Below are positions 50,704 to 61,655 of a stretch of 64,000 nucleotides of DNA, piece by piece (position 1 is the stretch's first letter; each line of letters begins with the position of its first letter). The DNA lies in assembly GCA_003024785.1 (NCBI GenBank), contig PUQB01000161.1:414779-478778 (forward strand). Reading direction: 5' to 3'. This stretch comes from Selaginella tamariscina. Its lineage: Eukaryota; Streptophyta; Lycopodiopsida; Selaginellales; Selaginellaceae. The notes beneath the pieces were generated by a model, which worked only from the letters and a program-made list of their open reading frames with translations, did not search any database and was not told the origin of the DNA. The position numbers and the translations under genes are program-made.

Positions 50704-53700
50704 GTGCGATGGAAGACTTCACCTCCATGCTTTTTCCGCTATGCATATCAGGGTTTGCAAGTTCCACCAGATCATCCAGTTTTCACATTTTCTGCACGAG
50801 TGAATGATCTTTCAGTCACAGTGCTTGTGGATACAGGATCCAGTATGTCTTCCATAACTTCTTCTCTAGCGCATCGGTGCTCGTTACCCTTAAGACGTGC
50901 AGATAAGGTCTTGCACATTTTATATGGTAATGGGCAGTCTCGTGCAGTATCACAGTACACCACTTCGACTACGCTGGTTTTGGGTGACAATCGTAAGTTT
51001 CCCTCTGGGTCTCTTAGGGTTGTCCCTTCCCAGGTCTTTGACATTATTCTGGGATGTGATTGGTTGAAGCAGTCGAAAGGTATGTGTGATTTTTCACTCT
51101 CTCCTCCTGTATTACGCTTGGAGTCTGTGTCTCTGCAGTCTGTTCCTTTACGTCCAGAGAAGCTTGTTGCTGTTTGTATCACACATACAGCTCCTTTGAT
51201 TCCAGTCTTGGGGTGGTGTTCATCTCAACAGGTTCAAATGTCGGATCCGTCACCGGAGTATCGAACACAATGCATCGAAACAAACTTAAGCAGCAGTATG
51301 CAAAATTTGTTCAAATTTGATTTGTCCCAAGGTGCACGTGTGAAGACTCGACACTGTATACCCACAGGCAATGCAAAGCTTTCAAAGTCCCGGTTCACGC
51401 AGGTCACCAAAAGAGTTATCACCATGCGAACAGCTGTTACTGATATGATTGGTAAACGAGTGTGTCGTCCGTCACGGAGTCCATGGGCATGTGAACCTCA
51501 TTTGGTTCCCAAGCCTGATGGATCTCTCCGATTTTGTGTGGATTACCGACCTCTTAACGATGTTACCATCAAAGATGTCTATCCACTTCCGAACTCTGCC
51601 GATCTATTAGATCGTTTGGGTCAGAGTCGATGGTTTACTAAGTTGGATTTGGCATCAGGATATTGGCAGGTTCCTATGGCTGAGGAGGATATTCCAAAAA
51701 CGGCCTTCCGGACACCATTTGGTCTTTACGAGTTTTTGGTCATGCCTTTTGGATTGACTTCAGCTCCTGCCACCTTTCAACGCATGATGGATGAGCTTCT
51801 TTCCGATATGCCTGATATCACTGCCGATTTTATCGACGATGTGCTCATTCATGGGTCTGGTTCTTGGGGATCACATTCGTGATGTACGGCGCGTTCTTGA
51901 TCGATTTCGAGAAGTTGGCCTGAAGTTGAAACTTGAAAAGTGTGTGTTTGGTTCGACCGACACCACTTACTTGGGTTACCGTATATCTCGAGAGGGTTTA
52001 CAGGTGGATCCAATGAAGTTGCGAGCTGTTCGAGAGTTTCGTCCCGTACAGTACAGGAAGTCCAGCGTTTCTTGGGCACGGTGCAGTACTTGGGTCGATT
52101 CATCGATCATCTCACTGATCGAACTGCCCCTCTTCGGGAGTTAGTTCGTCCACAGGTATCTTTCAGGTGGACTCGCAGGTGTCAGCAGGCATTTGACCAG
52201 TTAAAAGAGTTCCTGACAACTCCACCATTGCTTCAATACCCAGATTTTACTCGTCCGTTCATTTTACGAGTAGATGCCTCAGATGTTGGTATTGGTGGTG
52301 TATTGATGCAAACTGATGCTGTGGATTCTTCAATTCGACACCCGGTGGCTTACATTAGTCGAGTACTCACGCCGGCTGAGCGGAATTATTCCACTACTGA
52401 AAAAGAATGCCTTGCTGCTGTTTGGGGTTTTGAACGACTTCATGCCTACTTACATGGGAGTGAAACACTTTTGGAGTGTGATCATGCTGCTGTCACTTCC
52501 TTATTAAAACGGAAGAATTTAGTGGGTCGCGTAGCCAGATGGGCATTACGTCTCCAGGTATATAACTTTAAGGTGGTGCACAGGCCTGGGCGAACAATGG
52601 TGGATGCGGATGCACTTTCTCGAGCACCCCTCTCCGATTCCACTTTGCCTGCTCATGCAGTAGCTGCAGCATTCGGTTTGATACAAGCCCCTCAGGTATT
52701 CGATGCCGACTTACCATCCTTGGAACAGTGGCAGGATGCTCAAAAACATGAACCATGGACGAGGCAATTACGCGATGCGTTTGCAATCCGTCTTCCGAAC
52801 CTCGGTTTCGACAATATCATGCTCAGTTTCGACTTCAGGATGGTTTATTGTATTTTATTGGGACAAATCCAGAGACAGATGGCGTTTGGCTGTACCCTCT
52901 ACATATGTTCCACACCTTCTTCGAGCATATCATGATTCACCTATTGTTGGAGGTCATCTTGGTCACCAACGAGTGTTGGAGAAGCTCGCCGATCATTTTA
53001 TTGGCCAGCATGCGTGGTGATGTGATCAGGTATATTCAAAGTGTCCCATTGTCAAACTCGGAATTCCTCTACGACTCGGGCCATGGGGGTTGAATCCATC
53101 AATGTCTCTCGCCCTTTTGAGTTAATTGCAGTGGATTTAATGGGACCTTTTCCACGTTCTTCTCAAGGTAACCAGTACATCATTGTTGTATCCGATTATT
53201 TAACTCGATGGGTGGAGGTTGGTGCTCTTCCGGATGCAACTGCCATGTCAACAGCTTTGTTTCTGTTCGATAATGTGGTTTTGCAGCATTCTTGTCCAGA
53301 GCGGATGTTATCAGACAATGGCCCCGCTTTCATTGCAGAGGTATTCCGAGTGTTGTGTGAGAGGTTAGGGGTAAAACATTCATTTGCCTCTCCATATCAT
53401 CCACAAACTGATGGTTTGGTGGAGCGATTGAATCGGACCTTCAAGGGTATGATCTCGAAGTATGTGAACTTCAATCACACGGACTGGGATTGGTATTTGC
53501 GATGTTTGAGATTTGCTTATGTAACAGGCATTCAGAGTTCGATTGGTATCTCTCCATTCAAGGCATTGTATGGATATGATCCTAAGTTGCCTAGTGAATT
53601 GGGGTTATCATCGAATCTGCCACGTGCCGAGGATGCAAAGATGTGGGCTCGACATTTGGATGCTGTTTTGCCTCTTCTGCGTGCAGAGTCTGCTGAACAT

Positions 53701-54063
53701 CTTGGTCGAGCTCAAATGCGGCAGCAATCTTCTTACAATGCACGACATCAAATTCCACCAGATTTTGCTGACGGTGACTTAGTCCTGGTACGTTTTCCCA
53801 AGCTGACTGCACCTGGGCTTGCAACTGGTTTATTACATAAGTGGCTTGGTCCCTACCGAGTACTCCGAAAGGTTGGTCCTCAGGTATATCAAGTACAGTT
53901 GGTGGGATCTCATGAGGTTGAGATAGTTCACGTGGTTCGAATGAAACGGTTTGTCGTTCGAGACTCGTTGAGTACATTTGGTCATACCTTAGATGGCCCA
54001 GCTCACACGGATCCAGGACCATCAGATCCATCACCATCTACACAGCCGCAGAGGGGAGGATAG
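50704..54063 (+). pseudogene. Gypsy pol: protease, RT, RNase H, integrase, with frameshifts
   Basis: Protease VDTGSS at about 50826-50843. Reverse transcriptase from about 51400 with FCVDYRPLND, KLDLASGYWQ, FGLTSAPATFQ and the catalytic FIDD near 51829-51840. RNase H about 52250-52620 ending in DADALSR. Integrase with a zinc-binding H..H region at about 52940-53000, then AVDLMGPF, LSDNGPAF and YHPQTDGLVERLN, which hold the D, D and E of the catalytic triad, and a GPY-type C-terminal part (KWLGPYRVL). The frame shifts at about 51855, 52040, 52830-52930 and 53035, so no single polyprotein can be made as read. Codon patterns remain clean between the shifts, so the damage is recent or an artefact. 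Confidence 0.9.
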
Positions 54064-54269
54064 TGTAAGATACTGTATATTAGTAATATACCGTATATAC
54101 GCATGTGTATATACACACATGCGTAGTGACACATGGGTGGTGATCTGGCCCCATGTGTCAGCGCCACGTGTCGCATGTGTGCCACATGGCAGGAGGTCTC
54201 CTGTATATAAGCAGGGTTTTTGTAAACTAATACATCGGACATTTTTCATTATATATCTGCTCTTTCATT
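54064..54269 (+). mobile_element. 3' LTR of the Ty3/gypsy element
   Basis: Same sequence as 49346-49549 except one substitution (CACGTGG to CACATGG) and two single-base insertions. Followed by the target duplication GTATG at 54270-54274. Confidence 0.88.
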
Positions 54270-54274
54270 GTATG

Positions 54275-56032
54275 TATTAAATAAATTCAGTTTATTTTAG
54301 AAATCTATGTATTATAATGCTGTTTTGCACATTTAATGGTATACATAAATTTAAACACTATGTAAATTTAAAAATATTATTTAAAAATAATAAATGAGAA
54401 GAGTGTTATCTTTTTATTATATGTTCAATATATATATTTTTAAAACATGCATGTTCTAGTTGCAAAAAAAAAATTCTATTATGTTATATGTTCCTCTTTT
54501 ATTTTAATGATTTATTAGGAAAATAAGCAATAATTTTTTTTTTCAATAATTATGATGAAATTACTTTTATGTTTTAAAATTGACTTTTATTTCTTTTTTC
54601 TTATAATTTTATAAAATGATTATATGTTAAAAACTAGGTTATTTTGTTGGTATAAATGTTTTTTTTATATAAACATACATACTTCACATATTTTATATAT
54701 ATGTGTGTTTGTGATTTTTTTTTTAATAATAAATTTTATTTAAAATGTGTTCTAAATTAATGATCTTCTTAATAAAAATGGAACAAATTAAAATTGGTCT
54801 TTGTATTGCATATTTAAATCCTTGTTTTATAAGAATTATTTTCAAATAGTTATATATTATATATGTCATTCTTATTTGAATTTTTATTTATTAACATTTA
54901 TAAAAAATAATTCATACATAACATTTATAAAACATGAACATATGAGTTTATTTAAATATAGCTTTTGTATATTATTTAACTTCATAAACTTTAAAAGTAG
55001 ATTATATATATATATATATATATATAATTCATTAATATTTGAACGTATACATATAACTAAGTATATCAATTCTAAATTTAAGACTGCCCATTTAAAATCA
55101 TTAATCTAAAGCAAGCTAAATATCATTTAGTTTATTTATTTGTATGTTTTTAATTTAATTCATTATATAGTGTTTGTGTGCACAAGTAATACATCTATGT
55201 AGAATTTATAAATTATATACTTATATATTGTTATTTATGTATGCATATACATGTATACACAAATAAATATTTAATAAACTTTTAATCATGTATAGTTTTA
55301 TAATAAAAGAATTGCATCTTTAGTAGACTTCATTTTGAAAATATACACTAAAAGAAAGATGATGTTTATGTACATGCCAATAATATTTATATTGTAAAAA
55401 TAAGACTATTGTTCTTATTTACTTAACTATATCTCTTTTTTGTAATGTTATAAATGCATACATGCATTAGATGATTTCATATTCTTAATATGATATTAAT
55501 TTAAAAAATAAATATTTATTTAATATTTTATTAAACAGCATTTAAATGTAAAACACGCTTTTACACTTATTACACATGTAATCAGGTTCATATATGTCTA
55601 TATACATATATACACTCGTTACATATATGTTGGTGTTATATATGTTACATTCAAATATAAGTATAGATACATGTATATATGCAATTTGTTACATATATAA
55701 TTTGACTAAATGAATGGATATGGTGGATAATATGGGTTAAAAACAGCATTACAAACTTAATTGAATCAAATATAAATTTAATATCATTAAGACAAAAATT
55801 TTAATCTTATTATAATGTTAGAATAAAGTATCTCACCATATATATTTATGACACAGTTTAAATATTTATATAGTATTGAAAAGTCACTGCCTTAATTTTA
55901 ATTATATGAACATCATTAATCTTACATGGTTACAGTACATATATAAACTATGTTTTCAAGTATTCTCAATACAACTTTATATATCTTTATACAATAATGT
56001 CGTTTGACAACGTGTACTCTCTCTCTCTCTCA

Positions 56033-56094
<62 letters not shown>

Positions 56095-57049
56095 GCCCTT
56101 TAAAACACCCATCAGGTATCCGGTCGGGCCGGTCAGGCGCCGGGGACAGAGACTACCGTTACATATATATAAAACAAATTTATCTTTTCTATATGTATAT
56201 TAAGAAAATATTATATAATAATGTTTTAAAAGCACTTCATAATAGCTAGGATCATAGAGAAATAATGAAATCACATAAGAAGATACAAACACGTATATGT
56301 GTGTATATATGTATTATTGTTTATATCATTCTCATAATATAAAATTATTTTAATTACTGTTGTGTAAAATCACAAAGAATTACCTAAACATTTCAAGTAC
56401 TAAGTAAATATATATAGTAGCATTATGTGTGTGTAACTGGGGTAATCTAAACCCCGCCGATCACCGGTGGTGGGCAATCACCCGGCGGGTTAAATAGTTA
56501 TGTATATATATTTAGAGAGTTGTAGAATAACTTTCAACATTATATAATTTAGTATATCTTCTTAAGTAAATATTTTTATGCTAGATATTTAAATTATTAT
56601 ATGGTGTAAAAACTTAATTCACAAATATGTTGTTTGAACGATCGCTAATAAAAACGAGCATTTATGTATGTGCATTTAACTTAAGATATTCCAAAGTTTA
56701 TTATAATATTTGTAACCAATGCATTGTTTATTTTGAGATAATTAAATATGAACTTAAGAAATTATATATACTTATTTTTTATATTATATTTATTTTAAAA
56801 TTGTATTAATCTCAGTGCTAAGACTTTTTATTCAGGCACCATGCGTTGCACACGTTCCTTACGCTCATCAGCTATGTCATTACTAAGAGTTAGCTTTAGG
56901 GTTTTTAACCATGATAATTAAAGTGTGTGTAGTGAGAAAGTCACCAAGATGACCTAGATCCTTTGATTTCGATGCAATTCAATATTGCTCAGCTTTGGGA
57001 ATTTACCAGATTAAGTCATTTGTCAAGTTATCTACTCTATTCTATGTTG
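54275..57049. other. AT-rich intergenic DNA with microsatellites
   Basis: No gene seen. (TC)n-(TA)n-(GT)n compound run at about 56018-56092. Two small GC-rich islands stand out: 56110-56158 and 56449-56492. Confidence 0.6.
56449..56492. repeat. GC-rich inverted repeat in AT-rich DNA
   Basis: AACCCCGCCG and CGGCGGGTT face each other across about 23 bases, with CACCGG/TGGTGGG between them. It could form a hairpin or be the end of a small element. Confidence 0.45.
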
Positions 57050-57413
57050 GACATATGGATGTAATAGAAGACAAAACTTACCTTTTAAAAATTTTCCCCT
57101 CGTTTTTCTATTTCTTCTTGTTTGTTTTAATGTGTTAAATAAGGTTAAAAACACGCTTGAGTGAGTTTAAGGTTAGGTTAAGTTAGGTCAAGTTATATGT
57201 TAGTGTTTAAAAAAGTTCATTATTCTTATGTTGGGGCAAGCTTTAACTTGTATTGTCAATGCACAATTCATATTGTGCCACCTTAATTTTCATTGCATAG
57301 AGGTACGTCACACCTTACTCAATCCTTATGTTGACGAATTCACGTTTATGAAATCTTATTGAAGTACATGTTTCACTAGTCAAAAATTGAGGCATATCTT
57401 CAATCTCCTCCTA
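57050..57413 (+). mobile_element. Left part of an older LTR of the family, split by a newer one
   Basis: From about 57050 the sequence follows the same LTR family (GGGGCAAGCTTTAACTTGT, then a GTGCCACCTTAA block). It breaks off at 57413 within the segment that in other copies reads CTCCTCCATGTCAAGCT, and continues at 59099. Confidence 0.65.
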
Positions 57414-59098
57414 TGTCATAGTTTTTACTATGACTCCCCTTTTACTTTGGATGTGACTATTGTTACCTAATGTACTATGTTGATAAGTCCTAGGTGTAAA
57501 AGAAACATGCCGCTTAGTGCACTTGGATATTTAGTGATGGTCCGACTGGGTGTCATTAGGTATTTGCAAGAAACTCTAGGCAAAGCTAGCACTTCCATTT
57601 AAAAAACTCTTATTTTGGTTTTTCATGTCCCGGTTGGGTTAATGGTTAATTCCGGTGAGTTCGACATGTCGGATATGTTTAAAAATACCCCTAGGTTTGA
57701 CATGTTAGGGTTTAGGAGTCGATGGATAATTCATAATTATATTCCCTTCAGGAATGAGATTCTGTGCCAGCCCACTTATGTAAACAGGAAAACAAGGGCG
57801 GGGGGGGCTCTGTCACATAAATAATGTAGTATGTAGGAGTGAGGGTTCCTGGGTTCATGACTGAGCTCGTTATCTTTTTCTGGTGCAAGCTCTAGCTTGT
57901 GTCGTTAGGGCACAACCCTTTGTTATGCCACCCTAACTTCCAGATGATAGGGGTACATCCACCTTCGGGGTAGCTCACCCTTAACGTTGGCGAATTCATG
58001 CATGGAAGGTCTTGTCAGAATGCACGTTTCAAGAGGTAGAGGTTGAGGCTTGTCTCCAGCCTCCTCCTCCATGTCAAGCTAGGTGTAGCACTCACAACCA
58101 AGCAAGGCACATCCGTGTCCTTGTCCAACTGTGGGCTGGGATCTTGTTTGACAGGTTCATGTTACCTAGTTTCTAAGGGTTCACTGAAGGGTTTTAGAGT
58201 TGGCATTTAAGAGCCATGTTTGTGGCACTTAGTGCAACTCTTAAATGTAAGGGCTATGGCATGATAGCCCACATCGTGGAAGGCAGTGTCACATGGAGAT
58301 GAGACATTGGGCTAAACATCACACAATACAACGCTCGAGGCACGGCCTTTAGGTTGTGTCATGGATTTGTCGTCAAGGGGTTGGATACTCTAGCAAACAG
58401 GCATGTTTGTGTTTGCACTAGGGTGCTAAGCCTTGAGCATTGGCCCGAGGGAGGTTAGGTCTCATAACTAGGTGTGCTTTGGCACACTTGGCTAGGGGAG
58501 TGTTCTCCTGGGAATCCAAGGGTTGAACAACCTAAGCTTGTTAGCAAGAGCCCTTTTGTGAGGCACTCGCAAAGTCATGTACTTAGGGTTATTCAAATCT
58601 AGCATTAGGGAGTTTACTTAGTAGAACATTCATGTTTGCCTACGACACAAACTCATGTCCTCACTAAGTAACTAGCCCCTAGGTTTAGGGTATGACTTGG
58701 CCACTCAAACCCTTAGGGGTTAGTTGTGGTTCAAGGTACCCCTAAATGGGTTGTTCTCCCAGATGAGGGTGATTCCCTCAAGGTTAAGTGACGATGCCTT
58801 AACTTGTCATGGGGGCATGTGAGACACATCTCCTTTGTGGGGTTAGGGCATGAGCCTGTCTATGTCTATTGGGATAGGATCTTAAAGTCCTACTCAGGAT
58901 ATCCTCTAGGGTTCGAAGGATTATCATTTTAAGGGGCTTAGGTAGGACTCTAAGTCTTCTGTTTAACTAGGCATTGAGTCAGACTCTTAGGGGTCATCTT
59001 GGAAGACTTAGCGTTGCTCACACAGGGAATTAACGCCGGAAGGCCACTTGGCGGCCACGTGTTGCCACGTGTTAGCCCTCTGGGTTAAAACTTTGACA
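57414..59098 (+). mobile_element. LTR of the family (copy B), nested insertion
   Basis: TGTCATAGTTTTTACTATGA at the start and GTTAAAACTTTGACA at the end; reverse complement of copy A over its length, with small indels. It interrupts an older family member, whose sequence resumes with CTCCATGTCAAGCTGAGAG. No internal coding region is attached, so it is a solo LTR. The flanks show at best an imperfect short duplication. Confidence 0.8.
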
Positions 59099-59715
59099 CT
59101 CCATGTCAAGCTGAGAGTAATACTCACATCTTAATAGGGCACATATCCTAACTCATAATGTGAGCATTGTTTGTGCCCTTGATTAATTGTGAGCATGGGA
59201 TCTTGAGAAGCAAGTTCTCATACCATGTTCCTTAAGGGTTCACAAAGAGGTTGCATTTATAAGCCATGTCTATGGCACCAGATGTAGCTTTTGAGTTTGA
59301 GGGGCTATAACAAGATAACTTCGGCTATGCCTTAGGAAATGGTGTCACATGAACATGTAAAACTAGGTTAAACAACACACGATACAATGCCCCAAGGCAC
59401 GAACTTTGGGGTTGTGTCATGAGTTCAATGTTGAGGGGTTGAATATCTTAGCAAGCAGGTGTGCTTGTGCTTGTGCTTGCATCAAGGTATTAACCCTTAG
59501 GCATCTACTCAAAGGAGGTTAGGTCTCATAACTAGGTGTGCTAACTTGTATACTTAGCTAGGGGTGTTCTTCTGTGAATGTTGTAAACATATCCAAAGGT
59601 TAAACAACCTAAGCTCATTAGTAGTGAGGCACTTACATGGTCTCATACTTAGGGTTGTCCAAACATAACCTTAGGGGTTTTCTTAGCACAACACATGTGT
59701 CAAACTCATGCGCAC
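59099..59715 (+). mobile_element. Right part of the older, split LTR
   Basis: Matches the second half of the LTR family (GTCTCATAACTAGGTGTGCT, GGGGTTGAATATCTTAGCAAGC) in the same order, with many differences, and fades near 59715 before the expected end. Confidence 0.65.
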
Positions 59716-61334
59716 ACTAGTTAGTAATGGCGCGACCACTAAAGGATTGAATCGTTGGCTTGGAGGAGTGACGGTTGCTATTCGGAGGGTTGGGACCTTA
59801 GCAAAGCAATTCAATTTCCAAATAGAACAGACAAAACTACTAGTAGGCATCGTTGATATATAGGGATGAGTGTCAGGCGACACTACCAGTGGGACATGGA
59901 TCTCACCAACTGTCCGAACCAACCAGAGAATGGCACATGCGGGGGAGGCATGTTATGACAATTGACCCATTATATAGCCATCACGATGACATAACCAATC
60001 CAGGGGCGCCAAGTGGATACTATATAAGAAGAAAGGTGCTTAGTGGTTGGGGTTCTTCTCACCATAAGAAAATCATTTTAGCACATAGCTATAGATATAG
60101 TTCAAGGGCATGTTATGTATTCCAACTCACTACTATAGTAATCCTCTTTCTATAATCTTGCTATTGGTTGAAGGGCAAGGGAACACCTCTCTTCTAGCTT
60201 GCATTCTCTTTCCTCTTTCGAACTCCAGACCTTCTTAGGTCCCATAGGCATAAATCCATGTGGTGTCTAGGTAAAGGCCCACCACCGCATATCCCACACA
60301 CCTCCAAGTGGACAACCAAACCCCATATCAGAGACCCTTGGAGCTGGATGTTGGTGACAATGTCATGGTGACCACTAAAGACACTACACTTTGAAGCACC
60401 CTACACTTGGCCTATGAAGTCCTCAACGACCATTTATGACAACCACAAAGGGATAATTGCCAATACCAATATAATTCATCATAGCAATTCAAGTAGCCAT
60501 AAGAATAAAGATTGGAGACTAGGAGTCCACTTATTCGAACAATTAGACATTAACAAATACCAGTTGGCCAGAAGGATGAGATGTGTAGCTTGGGAAAGGC
60601 CAATCGAAGAAAGGGGAGCACAACAAATGCCTCATTCTTGCTAACCCAAGACTATTGCAAATGTCGCAAACCCATCGAGGCCATGCAATCACACGACCCA
60701 CATGGTGAAGAGTCGGATATCACAGAGAACTAGTAGAATGAGAGGCAACAACCCCAAAGTCAATCTCAAGCCTTAAATGATGAAAAAAGATATGAAGAAC
60801 CTCCAACACATCTTAACGAGATTCTAGGTGTAGGACCATGCTGAAATGAACAACACCTAAACAAACAAACCTACACTAACACAACCCATGAAGAAAGTTG
60901 GTCGGAAAGGGGAAGTCCACCACCCACTCTCGATGTTGGAGAGAGCCATGGTTTCAATGAGTTGCCACATGAAATAACTAAATCCAAGTTCAGGGAGTAC
61001 CCCAAAGGGAGGGGACTCCACGCTGGAGGACCCTAAGGAATGGAAAGCTTGTAGTGGAGGAAGGAAACTTGAAGTGATGGTTGTTAAGGACCAAAATTAG
61101 AGCATGTAAGAACATAGCATACATAGAACTTTATAGTGGAGGAATAAGGTGTAGTAGGAAAATTCTTTGGGTACAGAAAAAATCCTACGGTAATAGGAAA
61201 ATCTTACGATGGTAGGAAGGATCATATGTAGGCAAGAAATAGACAATTATGACAGTTGGTATAAAAAGGTATAGGAGGACATGATTTGGTTAGGGTAGTT
61301 ATGAAGGCTATAGTGGAGCTACGAAGAGCTATGA
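59716..61334 (+). mobile_element. Probable retroelement internal region, decayed
   Basis: Non-repeat sequence between two LTR-family pieces, less AT-rich than the flanking DNA. A TATATAAGAAG box at about 60021 and a run typical of an LTR end (AATCTTGCTATTGGTTGAAGG, about 60153) suggest a second element's LTR/leader. Frame 60414-60644 has no recognised domain. No reverse-transcriptase motif seen. Assignment is inference. Confidence 0.35.
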
Positions 61335-61655
61335 TGTCATAGTTTTTACTATGATTCTCCTTTACTTTGGACGTTGACTGTTGTTACCTACTATACTATA
61401 TTGATAAGCCCTAGGTATAAAAGAAACAGGCCCGCTTAATGCACTTAGATATTTAGTGATGGTCCAGCCAAGTGTCATTAGGTTTTGTAAGAAACTCTGG
61501 GCGAAGCTAGCACTCCCATTTAGAAAACTCTTATCCTGGTTTTTCATATCTTAGTTAAGTTTTTGGATGGTTTTGGTGAGTTCAACATGTCGGATATGGG
61601 TAGAAACATCCTTAGGGTTGCCCTAACCCCACGCCCTAAATCTTTAGGAGAGAAT
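61335..61655 (+). mobile_element. Truncated 5' end of the LTR family
   Basis: TGTCATAGTTTTTACTATGA to about the CCCTAACCCCACGCCCTAAA block matches the first 320 bases of copy B closely. It ends abruptly in AT-rich DNA. Confidence 0.8.

Larger units (their letters stand above)
49346..54269 (+). mobile_element. Full-length Ty3/gypsy LTR retrotransposon
   Basis: 4.92 kb, two LTRs in direct orientation, target duplication GTATG on both sides (49341-49345; 54270-54274), gag then protease, reverse transcriptase, RNase H, integrase, and a purine tract (GAGGGGAGGA) just before the 3' LTR. The domain order with integrase last defines Ty3/gypsy. Several frameshifts interrupt the coding region. Confidence 0.93.

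Noticed and set aside
51234..54249. Minus-strand ORFs across the gypsy element
   Set aside because: Shadows of the plus-strand gag-pol frames, with no motifs of their own.
60414..60644. 76-residue ORF as a gag gene
   Set aside because: No gag motif, no zinc knuckle and no linked reverse transcriptase; kept only as part of a probable retroelement region.
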